Of a stretch of 64,000 nucleotides of DNA, positions 56,164 through 64,000 are shown one piece after another. The notes beneath the pieces are model-generated. The model had not been told where the DNA came from. It saw only the letters and a program-made list of their open reading frames with translations, and did no database searches. Position 1 is the first letter of the stretch, and the number at the start of each line of letters is the position of its first letter. Source of the stretch: Burkholderia guangdongensis (GTDB lineage Bacteria; Pseudomonadota; Gammaproteobacteria; Burkholderiales; Burkholderiaceae); assembly GCF_013403875.1 (NCBI RefSeq), contig NZ_JACBNX010000002.1:1-64000 (forward strand), given 5' to 3'. The position numbers and the translations under genes are program-made.

Positions 56164-56928
56164 ATGTCCGACCCCTCTGGTGCCAACCCGTTCTCCGGCT
56201 TCGCCGGCTTCAAGCCTGCCGAGATGTTCGACAGGATGTTCGAGATGATCCGCATGACGCCGTTCGGCGGGATGACCTTCCCCGGCATGCCGCAAGGGTT
56301 GCCGCCGTCGCTGTCGGCGATGTCCGACATGATGGCGCCGCTCACGAGCGTCGAGGAACTCGACAAGCGGATCACCGACATGCGCGCGGTCGAGCAATGG
56401 CTGAAGCTCAATCTCAGCATGCTGCAGTCCGCGATCCAGGCGCTCGAGGTGCAGCGCGCGACGCTCGCGACGCTGCGCGCGTTCGGCTCGTTCGCGCAGA
56501 GCTCGATGTCGGCCGCCGAGGACGTGGCCGTCGCGGCCGCGCAGGCGGCCGCGGCGCCGCTCGGCGCGAAGGCCGCGAAGGCCGAGAAAGCCGCCGAGCC
56601 GCCGCCGAAGGCCGAGGCCGCCGCGTCGGCCGATGGTGACGGCGCGGCCGCGTTCGATCCGGCCGGCTGGTGGAATTTGCTGCAGACCCAGTTCAGCCAG
56701 CTCGCGAACTTCGCGATGGCGCAGCCCGGCGCGGAGCCGGCGGCCGCGCCGGCCGAGGCGGCGCCCGAGCAGCCGGCCCCGGCCACTCGGGCAGCTCCGG
56801 CGGCGGCCTCGGCGGCCCCGGCGTCAAAACCCGCCGCCGCGAAGCGCGCGAAGCCGTCGGGCTCCGCCGCGGCGCGCGCGGCGGCGGCGTCGACGCCCGC
56901 GAGCCGTCCGCCGAAGCGCGGCACCTGA
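56164..56928 (+). CDS. phaM: PhaM, polyhydroxyalkanoate granule regulatory protein
   Basis: A 254-residue protein that in Ralstonia links PHA granules to the nucleoid and activates PHA synthase. The N-terminal domain (1-115) is conserved: GFKPAEMFDRMFEMIRMTPFGG, then SVEELDKRITDMRAVEQWLKLNLSMLQSAIQALEVQRATLATL. The C terminus is an Ala/Pro/Lys-rich tail ending AKRAKPSGSAAARAAAAS and PPKRGT, resembling the DNA-binding PAKKA-type tail of PhaM and histone H1-like proteins. An AAGGA Shine-Dalgarno precedes the ATG. No phaC/phaB genes are in the window. Confidence 0.88.
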   Translation: MSDPSGANPFSGFAGFKPAEMFDRMFEMIRMTPFGGMTFPGMPQGLPPSLSAMSDMMAPLTSVEELDKRITDMRAVEQWLKLNLSMLQSAIQALEVQRATLATLRAFGSFAQSSMSAAEDVAVAAAQAAAAPLGAKAAKAEKAAEPPPKAEAAASADGDGAAAFDPAGWWNLLQTQFSQLANFAMAQPGAEPAAAPAEAAPEQPAPATRAAPAAASAAPASKPAAAKRAKPSGSAAARAAAASTPASRPPKRGT

Positions 56929-56962
56929 GCTCGCGGCGGCGTTCGACGCAGCAGGCCGGCCG

Positions 56963-58174
56963 ATGCGGATCGCGCTCGTACTGATGGGAGGCGGCGCGCG
57001 GGCCGCGTATCAGGTCGGCGTGCTGAAGGCGCTCGCCGAGATCGCCGCCGATGCCGATCCGCAACGGCAGACGCTGCCGTTCGCGGTCGTCTGCGGGTCG
57101 TCGGCCGGCGCGATCAACGCGACGTCGGTCGCGAGCCACGCGGACGACTTCGCGCACGGCGTGCGGCGCCTGCTCGGCTTCTGGGAGCATCTGCGCGCGG
57201 ACTACGTCTACCGCACCGACTGGCTCGGGATCGCGGCCGCCGGCGCGCGCTGGCTCGCGGCGATGAGCTTCGGCTGGGCCGCGCGCCGCTCGCCGCGCGG
57301 GCTGCTCGACAACGCGCCGCTCGCGCATCTGCTGCAGCGCGAGCTGAGCTTCCACCGGATCGAGCAGATGCTCGAGGCGCGGACGCTGCACGCGCTGTCG
57401 GTGACCGCGCTCAGCTATTCGAGCGGCCGGCATCTGACGTTCTACCAGGCGGCCGAGCCGATCCAGGCGTGGCGGCGCGCGCAGCGCACCGCGCGGCTCG
57501 TCGATCTGTCGGCGTCGCATCTGCTCGCGTCGTCGGCGATTCCGTTCGTGTTCCCGGCCGTGCCGCTCGTGCTCGACGGTCAGATCGAATATTTCGGCGA
57601 CGGCTCGATCCGGCAGATCGCGCCGCTGTCGCCGGCGATCCATTTCGGCGCGGACCGGATCGTCGTCGTCGGCGCGGCGGACCCGCGGCCCGAGATTCCG
57701 GCCGCGAACGGCGCGGGCCTCGTGCGCGGCTATCCGACGCTCGCGCAGATCGGCCAGCAGGTGCTCGCGAGCGTGTTCCTCGATTCGATCGGCTCGGACA
57801 TCGAGCGGATCGAGCACATCAACCGCGTGGTCGCGCACATGCCGCATCAGGTCGAGGCGGGCAGCGGCTGGCGGCACGTCGACGTGCTCGCGATCGCGCC
57901 GTCCGAGCGGATCGAGCTGATCGCCGCGAAGCACCTGAAGCAGTTGCCGCTCTCCGTGCGCGGGCTGCTCGGCGGCGTCGGCGGCAGCCAGCCGGCGGGC
58001 GCGTCGTTTGCGAGCTATCTGCTGTTCGAGGAGGCGTTCGCGCGCGAGCTGATCGCGCTCGGCTATCGCGACGGGCTCGCGCGGCGCGACGTGCTCGCCG
58101 ACTGGATCGCGCTCGCGGACCGCACGCACGCGCCGCCGTCGGCCGGGCAGCCGGCCGGGGAAATGCGGGTCTGA
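56963..58174 (+). CDS. Patatin-like phospholipase
   Basis: A 403-residue Ser-Asp dyad lipid hydrolase. The oxyanion glycine motif MGGGARAAYQVGVL lies at 8-21, the nucleophile Ser47 is in GSSAG (45-49), and the partner Asp213 is in FGDGSIRQ. A DUF3336-like C-terminal region follows, with no signal peptide. It could turn over membrane phospholipids or act on PHA-related esters given phaM 34 bp upstream; the latter is inference. The start at 56963 matches the patatin N terminus; no strong Shine-Dalgarno, and the frame is open upstream through phaM. Confidence 0.88.
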   Translation: MRIALVLMGGGARAAYQVGVLKALAEIAADADPQRQTLPFAVVCGSSAGAINATSVASHADDFAHGVRRLLGFWEHLRADYVYRTDWLGIAAAGARWLAAMSFGWAARRSPRGLLDNAPLAHLLQRELSFHRIEQMLEARTLHALSVTALSYSSGRHLTFYQAAEPIQAWRRAQRTARLVDLSASHLLASSAIPFVFPAVPLVLDGQIEYFGDGSIRQIAPLSPAIHFGADRIVVVGAADPRPEIPAANGAGLVRGYPTLAQIGQQVLASVFLDSIGSDIERIEHINRVVAHMPHQVEAGSGWRHVDVLAIAPSERIELIAAKHLKQLPLSVRGLLGGVGGSQPAGASFASYLLFEEAFARELIALGYRDGLARRDVLADWIALADRTHAPPSAGQPAGEMRV

Positions 58175-58608
58175 TGCGGGTCTGATACGGATTCGACGGG
58201 CGGACGATGCTTCGCGCCGCGCCGGCGCGCGCCGCGACGTCGCGCCGCACGGCCGGCCGGAGTCTCGGAACGGCCATCGGCGCGTGCTATCATGGCCGCC
58301 GCCGAATACACCCTATATCGAGCGGCCTGTCGCGCCACGCGCCCTGACCCGGGCGCCGCGCGGCCGGGTTCGCCAGCGAAGCCGGACGGCGCCGGCTCCA
58401 CACGGGATGCGCGGCCGTTCGGATCGAGCGGCGCGCGGCCTGCCCCACGGCGGCGGCGCAGCCGCACGGCGTCCGGCGCGAAATGCGTCCGGGGGCCGAA
58501 TTATTGCGTAAAATTACCGCTTTGGTTGGTAAAAACGCGTGCGAGGGCCGCGTTTTCAGCAACGGTCACATTAAGAGAAGTCGCATTGCGCAGAACAGGG
58601 GTGGGACC
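58175..58608. other. 434-bp promoter region of the desaturase-like gene
   Basis: GC-rich up to about 58495, then AT-rich (58497-58560, with ATTGCGTAAAATTACCGC and TTGGTTGGTAAAA) in the position of a promoter for the gene at 58609. No supported ORF, RNA or repeat is seen. Confidence 0.4.
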
Positions 58609-59481
58609 ATGAACACCATGCTTTATCCGGAACTTTACAAGTCGCTCGAAGCCGTCCGTTGGGACATGGAGAAGGACATTCCATGGGACAAGTTCGACGC
58701 TTCGCTGCTCACCGACGAGCAGGCGAAGACGATCAAGATGAACGCGATCACCGAATGGTCGGCGCTGCCCGCGACCGAGATGTTCCTGCGCGACAACCGG
58801 CACGACAGCGATTTCTCGGCATTCATGAGCGTGTGGTTCTTCGAGGAGCAGAAGCATTCGCTCGTGCTGATGGAATACCTGCGCCGTTTCCGCCCGGAAC
58901 TGATGCCGACCGAGGAGGAGCTGCACGCGGTGCGCTTCGAGTTCGATCCGGCGCCGGCGCTCGAGACGCTGATGCTGCACTTCTGCGGCGAGATCCGCCT
59001 GAACCACTGGTATCGCTGCGCGGCCGAATGGCACACGGAGCCGGTGATCAAGCACATCTACGAGACGATCTCGCGTGACGAGGCGCGCCACGGCGGCGCG
59101 TACCTGCGTTACATGAAGAAGGCGCTGAACACCTTCGGCGACGGCGCGCGCGCGGCGTTCGCGAAGATCGGCGTGCTGATGGCGTCCGCGCGCCGCACCG
59201 AGAAACCGCTGCACCCGACCAACCTGCACGTGAACCAGGCGCTGTTCCCGCGCGACACCGTGCAGTCGCGCCTGCCCGATCCGGAGTGGCTCGAGCGCTG
59301 GCTCGACGAGCAGATCCACTTCGACGGCGAGTGGGAGAAGAAGGTCGTCGAGCGCATTCTGCACAACATGTCGATCCTGTTCGAGCGCACGTTCGCGACG
59401 GCCACCGAGCTCAACCGCTACCGCAAGGAAGTGACGAGCCGCCTGCAGGCCGACGCCGACGGGGCGGCGCAGCCGGCCTGA
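58609..59481 (+). CDS. Ferritin-like di-iron protein resembling acyl-ACP desaturase
   Basis: A 290-residue all-helical di-iron protein. Iron-ligand motifs fit the family: E57 in LPATEMF, E80 and H83 in FEEQKHS, E128 in CGEIRLNHW, and E158 and H161 in SRDEARHGG. The two ExxH-type motifs and spacing recall acyl-ACP desaturase (FA_desaturase_2) more than storage ferritin. It could desaturate or oxidise an acyl or other substrate; no partner ferredoxin gene is adjacent. The start at 58609 has GGGGTGGG just upstream and gives the conserved MNTMLYPELYKSLEAVRWDM. Confidence 0.82.
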   Translation: MNTMLYPELYKSLEAVRWDMEKDIPWDKFDASLLTDEQAKTIKMNAITEWSALPATEMFLRDNRHDSDFSAFMSVWFFEEQKHSLVLMEYLRRFRPELMPTEEELHAVRFEFDPAPALETLMLHFCGEIRLNHWYRCAAEWHTEPVIKHIYETISRDEARHGGAYLRYMKKALNTFGDGARAAFAKIGVLMASARRTEKPLHPTNLHVNQALFPRDTVQSRLPDPEWLERWLDEQIHFDGEWEKKVVERILHNMSILFERTFATATELNRYRKEVTSRLQADADGAAQPA

Positions 59482-59506
59482 GCGGCCGCGTGTCCCGAGT
59501 CGCATC

Positions 59507-59992
59507 ATGCCCGCTTCCTTCGAACGCAAGCTGATCACCCGCGACGCGCTCGCCGCCCGGCGCGCGTCGCTGCCGTCGCCCGTCGTGTTCACGAACGGCG
59601 TCTTCGACATCCTGCATCGCGGCCACGTGACCTATCTCGCCGACGCGAAGGCGCTCGGCGCGTGCCTGATCGTCGGCGTGAACAGCGACGCGTCGGTGCG
59701 CATGCTCGGCAAGGGCGACGACCGGCCGATCAATCGCGAAGACGACCGGATGGCGCTGCTCGCGGCGCTCGAGAGCGTCGACTGGGTCGTAAAGTTCGAC
59801 GAACAGACGCCGGTCGCGCTGATCGAGGCCGTGCATCCGGACATCCTGGTGAAGGGCGGTGACTACGATATGGACGTGCTGCCCGAATCCGCGCTCGTGC
59901 GCGGCTGGGGCGGCCGCGCGCTCGCGATTCCGTTCGAGCACGACCGCTCGACGACGGCGCTGTTGAAGAAGGTTCGCGCGCAGCAACCGTAG
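59507..59992 (+). CDS. rfaE2: D-glycero-beta-D-manno-heptose 1-phosphate adenylyltransferase
   Basis: A 161-residue nucleotidyltransferase that makes ADP-heptose for the lipopolysaccharide inner core. The HxGH motif is His37-Arg-Gly-His40 in FTNGVFDILHRGHVTYL. Also seen are VGVNSDASVRMLGKGDDRPIN and HPDILVKGGDYD. It corresponds to the C-terminal half of E. coli HldE, so the kinase half (RfaE1/HldA) must be encoded elsewhere. It follows the desaturase-like gene by 25 bp. Confidence 0.95.
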   Translation: MPASFERKLITRDALAARRASLPSPVVFTNGVFDILHRGHVTYLADAKALGACLIVGVNSDASVRMLGKGDDRPINREDDRMALLAALESVDWVVKFDEQTPVALIEAVHPDILVKGGDYDMDVLPESALVRGWGGRALAIPFEHDRSTTALLKKVRAQQP

Positions 59993-60023
59993 CAGCAGCC
60001 ATCAGCGGCGCGCGGCGTTCCGG

Positions 60024-60212
60024 TCAGTTCGCGGCGGCCGGTGGCGCGAGCGGCGCCACGCGCAGCGCATCCGGGGCAACCTGGCGCGCACTTGCGTCCG
60101 GATCGAGTGGGCCGGCCGCCGGCAGCGGCCCGAACGTGCCGCGCACCGCCATGAACGCGATCATGTTCGCGAGAAAGAGAACAGCGATCAACCAGCGCAG
60201 CATCGTCGACAC
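60024..60212 (-). CDS. Small single-span membrane protein downstream of coaX
   Basis: A 62-residue protein of unknown function. One N-terminal membrane helix (MLRWLIAVLFLANMIAFMAV) is followed by a Pro/Ala-rich periplasmic tail ending LRVAPLAPPAAAN. The N-terminal part looks like the anchor of SPOR-domain proteins, which may point to a truncated relative, but no SPOR domain follows. It lies 24 bp after coaX and is probably cotranscribed with birA-coaX. Confidence 0.6.
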   Translation of the reverse strand: MSTMLRWLIAVLFLANMIAFMAVRGTFGPLPAAGPLDPDASARQVAPDALRVAPLAPPAAAN

Positions 60213-60236
60213 TCCTCGTTCATCAATTCTCGTTCG

Positions 60237-61049
60237 TCAATCGCCGCCGCACCGCGCGGCGGACGCGGCCTCGGCCGCGATCAGCGCCAGGCCGGACAGG
60301 ATCAGCGAATCGTGCCGCGTATGCGGGAGCGTCAACGCGCGCGCGATCTCGTCCGCGGCGCCCCCCGCGAGCACGAGCCGCACCGGCGCGCGCCACGCGT
60401 CGGTGAGGTCGCGCCACGCGCGCTCGATCAATCCCGCCTGCGCGTACAGGCAGCCCGCCGACAGCGAGCGCGGCGTGTCGACCTGGAACGGCGCCGCGTG
60501 CGCGTCGGCGAGCAGCCCGCTCGCGATGTCGGTCGTCAGCGTCGGCAGTTGCGCGGTGTGCGTGCCGAGCGAGCGCATCATCAGCGCCCAGCCCGGCGCG
60601 ATCAGCCCGCCGGTGAAGACGCCGTCCGCGCGCAGCGCTTCGAGCGTCGTCGCGGTGCCGAACGTCGCGATCAGCAGCGCCTCGCCCGCGAACGCCGCGC
60701 GCGCGCCGATCAGCCCCGCCCAGCGGTCGCTGCCGAGCTGCCCCGGCGTCGTGTAGCCGTTCGTCACCCCGCATTGCGACGCGCGGGCGCGGATCGTCGT
60801 GCGCGGCAGGCCCGGCCAGCGCGCGTCGATCAGCGCGTCGAGCCGGGCGGCGACGTCGTCGCCGGCGACGTTCGAGATCCATGCGCCGCGCGGCCGATGC
60901 AGGCCGGCCCAGTCCGGGTCGGCGCCGCCGTCGCGCGCGTGGCCGAACGCGCCCGTCGCGACGAACGTGTGCCGCGCATCGGCGAGCGCCCACTTGATCC
61001 GGCTGTTGCCGGCGTCGATCAGCAGCAGCGGCGCGGCGTCATTCGTCAT
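60237..61049 (-). CDS. coaX: Type III pantothenate kinase
   Basis: A 270-residue kinase for the first step of coenzyme A synthesis. The ASKHA phosphate loop is [15 protein letters not shown] (8-22). Also seen are [23 protein letters not shown] (the GxDRW motif), [14 protein letters not shown] and [11 protein letters not shown]. Length is slightly above average. Its ATG overlaps the birA stop as ATGA. Confidence 0.96.
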   Translation of the reverse strand: MTNDAAPLLLIDAGNSRIKWALADARHTFVATGAFGHARDGGADPDWAGLHRPRGAWISNVAGDDVAARLDALIDARWPGLPRTTIRARASQCGVTNGYTTPGQLGSDRWAGLIGARAAFAGEALLIATFGTATTLEALRADGVFTGGLIAPGWALMMRSLGTHTAQLPTLTTDIASGLLADAHAAPFQVDTPRSLSAGCLYAQAGLIERAWRDLTDAWRAPVRLVLAGGAADEIARALTLPHTRHDSLILSGLALIAAEAASAARCGGD

Positions 61050-61969
61050 CCGAGCGCCTCGCGCAGCGACACGTCGCCGGCCGCGATCGTGCGGATGCCG
61101 TCCGGCGTGTCGAGCAGCAGCTGGCCCGCGTCGTCGATGCCGGTCGCGATCCCGCGCGCGCATTCGACGCCGCGCTCGAGCAGCACGACCTCGCGGCCCG
61201 CATACGCGTGCAGCGCATGCCAGCGCGGCAGGAACGGCGCGAGCCCGTCGGCCGAGAACTGCGCGAGCGCGGGTGTCAGCGCGTTCAGCGACGCGGCGAG
61301 CGTATCGGTCAGGTTCGCCTGCGCCCACGCGGACGACAGCGCCGCCGGCGGCAGCCCGCTCGCGAGCGTGGTGTCGCGCGCGCGCAGCGCGTCGACCTGC
61401 GCGGCGACCGTTTCCGCGCCGCGCACGTTGATCCCGAAGCCGATCACGACCGCGGTCGCGTCGGGCGTCGTCCACACGGTTTCGATCAGGATGCCGGCGA
61501 GCTTGCCGACCAGCGCCCGCGTGCCGGCGTCGCCGGCCGTCAGCAGCACGTCGTTCGGCCATTTGAGCGCGACGCCGGCGCTCGCGTCGAGCGGCAGCGC
61601 CGCGAGGCCTTCCGCGAGCGCGACGCCGATCGCGATGCTGAGCCCGCCGAGCGAATCGATCGGACGCGGCACGATGCAGCCGACCGAGCACAGCAGCGCG
61701 TTGCCCGGCTGCGCGAACCACGGGCGGCCCTGCCGGCCGCGGCCGGCCGTCTGCTCGAACGCGACGCGCACGAGCGGGGCGGGCAGCGCGTGCGCGGTGC
61801 GCGGCAGTGCCTTCAGGCGCGCGGCGAGGTCGGCGTTGGTCGAGCCGGTCGCGGCGACGATGTCGAGCGGCCACGCGCGCGGCGCGGCGTCCAGGTGCGC
61901 GTCGAGCCGGCCGCGCGCGATGTGCGCGGCGCCGGCGTCGGGCGTGTCGGGGGAGGAGGGCGTGTTCAT
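61046..61969 (-). CDS. birA: Biotin--[acetyl-CoA-carboxylase] ligase, monofunctional
   Basis: A 307-residue ligase that activates biotin as biotinyl-AMP and attaches it to the carboxylase carrier protein. Substrate motifs are TGSTNADL (41-48), the biotinyl-AMP loop [10 protein letters not shown] (75-84) and LKWPNDVLL (135-143), with a C-terminal SH3-like cap. No N-terminal helix-turn-helix is present, so it cannot repress the bio operon in the E. coli way. The MNTPSS start is preferred over TTG 62032. First gene of birA-coaX. Confidence 0.95.
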   Translation of the reverse strand: MNTPSSPDTPDAGAAHIARGRLDAHLDAAPRAWPLDIVAATGSTNADLAARLKALPRTAHALPAPLVRVAFEQTAGRGRQGRPWFAQPGNALLCSVGCIVPRPIDSLGGLSIAIGVALAEGLAALPLDASAGVALKWPNDVLLTAGDAGTRALVGKLAGILIETVWTTPDATAVVIGFGINVRGAETVAAQVDALRARDTTLASGLPPAALSSAWAQANLTDTLAASLNALTPALAQFSADGLAPFLPRWHALHAYAGREVVLLERGVECARGIATGIDDAGQLLLDTPDGIRTIAAGDVSLREALG

Positions 61970-62059
61970 GACGGTATTGTAGCGACAGGGGCCCGCGTCC
62001 GCGCTCAGGCGCCGCCCGCATGATTTGCGCATCGCATCCCGAATCGGTTCGCTACTACA

Positions 62060-63217
62060 ATGACCGCTGTCACCTTCCCGACTTCAGCACCCGCCGCCTT
62101 GGATTTCGAGACTCCTCCGGGCCTGTCGGTCGATGCCGGCAGCCAAGGCCAGACCGCCCGCCTGTCCGGCCAGTGGACCGCGCTCGCGCTGGCGCGCAAC
62201 CGCGGCGTCGTCGCGCGCCTCGCGAAGCAGCGGCAGCGCGTGCGCGCGTGGGATCTGTCCGGCATCGAGCGGCTCGACCACGTCGGCGGGCAGGCGCTGT
62301 GGCGCGTGTGGGGCCGCCGGCTGCCGGCCGGCATCGCGCTCACCGACACGCAGCGCACGATCTTCGAGCGCATCGAGCGGCTCGACAGCGAGCGCGAGGC
62401 TCCGGAACCCGTCGTTCGCGGCGATGCGCTCACGCGGCTGGGCCTCGCGCTGTTCGCGTTCGCCGATCATCTGCAGGGCGGCGTCGCGATGTTCGGCCGC
62501 TCGATCCTCGACGGCCTGTCCGTGCTGCGCCGCCCGCGGACGATGCCGTGGAAGGAGACGTCCGCGAACATCTACAGCGCCGGCGCGCAGGCGCTGCCGA
62601 TCACCGCGCTCGTCGCGTTCCTGATCGGCATCGTGCTCAGCTATCTGTCCGCGCAGCAGCTCGCGCAGTTCGGCGCGAACCGCTACATCGTGAACATTCT
62701 CGGGCTGTCGGTGATCCGCGAGCTCGGGCCGGTGCTGTCGGCGATCCTCGTCGCGGGCCGCTCGGGCTCGGCGATCACCGCGCAGATCGGCGTGATGCGC
62801 GTGACCGAGGAGCTCGACGCGATGCGCGTGATGGGCATCCCGCACGGGCTGCGGCTGATCCTGCCGCGCATGCTCGCGCTCAGCATCGCGATGCCGCTGC
62901 TCGTGATGTGGACCAACATCATCGCGCTCACGGGCGGCGCGTTCGCCGCGAAGCTGTCGCTCGGCATCGACATCAGCTACTTCATGCGCTCGCTGCCCGG
63001 CGTGGTGCCGTTCGCGAATCTGTGGATCGGGCTCGGCAAGGGCGTCGTGTTCGGCATGCTGATCGCGCTCGTCGCCTGTCATTTCGGTTTCCGGATCAAG
63101 CCGAACTCGCAGAGCCTCGGCAGCGGGACGACGACGTCGGTCGTCACGTCGATCACGGTCGTGATCCTCGCCGACGCGGTGTTCGCGATCCTTTTCCAGA
63201 ACGTGGGGCTCGGATGA
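62060..63217 (+). CDS. MlaE-family lipid ABC transporter permease with N-terminal STAS-like domain
   Basis: A 385-residue inner-membrane permease. Residues 1-125 form a soluble STAS-like domain (ARLSGQWTALALAR, VRAWDLSGIERLDHVGGQALWRVW). The MlaE core (about 150-385) has five or six spans and the hallmark segments LGLSVIRELGPVLSAILVAGRSGSAITAQIGVMRVTEELDAMRVMGI. It moves phospholipids or similar lipids between membranes with an MCE-domain partner. It overlaps the ATPase gene by ATGA. The fused STAS domain takes the place of a separate MlaB. The gene order differs from E. coli mlaFEDCB. Confidence 0.93.
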   Translation: MTAVTFPTSAPAALDFETPPGLSVDAGSQGQTARLSGQWTALALARNRGVVARLAKQRQRVRAWDLSGIERLDHVGGQALWRVWGRRLPAGIALTDTQRTIFERIERLDSEREAPEPVVRGDALTRLGLALFAFADHLQGGVAMFGRSILDGLSVLRRPRTMPWKETSANIYSAGAQALPITALVAFLIGIVLSYLSAQQLAQFGANRYIVNILGLSVIRELGPVLSAILVAGRSGSAITAQIGVMRVTEELDAMRVMGIPHGLRLILPRMLALSIAMPLLVMWTNIIALTGGAFAAKLSLGIDISYFMRSLPGVVPFANLWIGLGKGVVFGMLIALVACHFGFRIKPNSQSLGSGTTTSVVTSITVVILADAVFAILFQNVGLG

Positions 63218-64000
63218 CGACGGCCACCGAACCCGTGATCGAGGTGCGCGACCTGACGAAGCGCTACGGGCGCAACGTCGTGCACGAGCATCTGGACTTC
63301 GACGTGCGGCGCGGCGAGATCGTGTCGATCGTCGGCGGCTCGGGCTCCGGCAAGACGACGCTCGTGCGGCAGATCCTCGGCCTCGAGCGGCAGACGTCGG
63401 GCACGATACGCGTGTTCGGGATGGACACGTCGAAGATCGACGCGGCGACCGCGCGGATGATGCGCACGCGCTCCGGGATGCTGTTCCAGCAGGGCGCGCT
63501 GTTCTCGTCGATGACGGTGTTCGACAACGTCGCGCAACCGCTGCGCGAGCTCGGCCGCGTGCCGGAGGACCTGCTGCACGACATCGTGATGCTGAAGCTC
63601 GAGATGGTCGGGCTGCCGTGCAAGCACGCGTCGAAGATGCCGGCCGCGCTGTCGGGCGGGATGGTCAAGCGCGTCGGCATCGCGCGCGCGATCGCGCTCG
63701 AGCCCGAGCTGCTGTTCCTCGACGAGCCGACCGCCGGGCTCGATCCGCGGGCGTCCGACGAGTTCGTCGCGCTGATCGCGACGCTGCACCGCACGCTCGG
63801 GCTCACGGTCGTGATGGTCACGCACGATCTGGACACGATGACCGCGCTGTCGACGCGCGTCGCGGTGATCGCGGATCGCAAGGTGCTCGTCGCGGCGCCG
63901 GTCGAGGAGGCGGCGAACGTCGATCATCCGTTCATCCGTGAATATTTTCTGGGGCTGCGCGGGCGCCGCGCACTGCAGGCGCTGCCGCCCGAGCGGCGCG
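63214..64000 (+). CDS. MlaF-like ABC transporter ATP-binding protein (cut by right edge)
   Basis: The visible 262 codons include the whole ATPase core: Walker A GGSGSGKT (41-48), the signature LSGGMVKRVGIARA, Walker B LLFLDEPTAGLDPRA and the switch His in VMVTHDLDTM. It would power the MlaE-like permease encoded immediately upstream (ATGA overlap). The C-terminal end lies beyond the window; an MCE-domain gene is expected next. Confidence 0.93.
   Translation, partial: MTTATEPVIEVRDLTKRYGRNVVHEHLDFDVRRGEIVSIVGGSGSGKTTLVRQILGLERQTSGTIRVFGMDTSKIDAATARMMRTRSGMLFQQGALFSSMTVFDNVAQPLRELGRVPEDLLHDIVMLKLEMVGLPCKHASKMPAALSGGMVKRVGIARAIALEPELLFLDEPTAGLDPRASDEFVALIATLHRTLGLTVVMVTHDLDTMTALSTRVAVIADRKVLVAAPVEEAANVDHPFIREYFLGLRGRRALQALPPERR

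Overview
The window reads as core chromosome of a Burkholderia sensu stricto species. The DNA is very GC-rich with dense, tightly packed genes. It holds genes typical of the genus: a KirBac1.1-type potassium channel, PhaM, DUF3567 and DUF1840 proteins, a two-gene methionine synthase, a fused indolepyruvate oxidoreductase and an argS-SPOR-dsbA-SDR string. It also has many short GC-rich tandem repeats. I did not identify the species.

Layout. 1-9.9 kb: a structured leader for a gene running off the left edge, a GhrA-type reductase, an RBBP9-like hydrolase, a DapA-family aldolase, a KirBac channel converging on a porin, then an M20 amidohydrolase and MHS transporter pair divergent from a LysR regulator. 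9.9-12.7 kb: a GST, then a lower-GC accessory patch. It carries a Gly-rich, double-glycine-type bacteriocin-like precursor, a candidate immunity membrane protein, and two more small membrane proteins closed by a strong terminator. 12.9-24.8 kb: indolepyruvate oxidoreductase, a 1564-residue repeat-rich autotransporter behind a perfect CRP-type site, a CPA1 antiporter and an EAL phosphodiesterase. 24.9-29.4 kb: the biotin operon bioA-bioF-bioD-bioB, with a palindromic repeat lying inside bioD. 29.8-37.9 kb: a secreted hydrolase, then a compact minus-strand run aceK, carbonic anhydrase, thiolase, SDR, YchJ, and a divergent metallo-beta-lactamase-fold gene. 38-44.6 kb: orphan peptide-binding protein, SDR, DsbA, SPOR protein, ArgS, DUF1840. 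44.9-51.4 kb: the split metH, with a lower-GC ATPase/DUF4276 gene pair wedged between its two halves. 51.4-64 kb: DUF3567, DUF3108, IclR with a FAH-family enzyme, enoyl-CoA hydratase, PhaM, patatin, a desaturase-like di-iron protein, RfaE2, coaX-birA, and an MlaE/MlaF-like lipid ABC transporter cut by the right edge.

How genes work together. bioABFD make biotin, and BirA (no DNA-binding domain) attaches it. The two metH products together would make a full cobalamin-dependent methionine synthase. AceK controls flux between the TCA cycle and glyoxylate bypass. PhaM, the thiolase and enoyl-CoA hydratase fit fatty acid and polyhydroxyalkanoate metabolism.

The two accessory insertions most worth attention are the ATPase/TOPRIM-like pair inside the metH operon, which resembles OLD/PARIS-type anti-phage modules, and the bacteriocin-like patch at 10.8-11.6 kb. 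The structured leader with its 8-codon upstream ORF at the left edge may be an undescribed regulatory RNA. No tRNA, rRNA, CRISPR array, transposase or intact insertion sequence was recognised.
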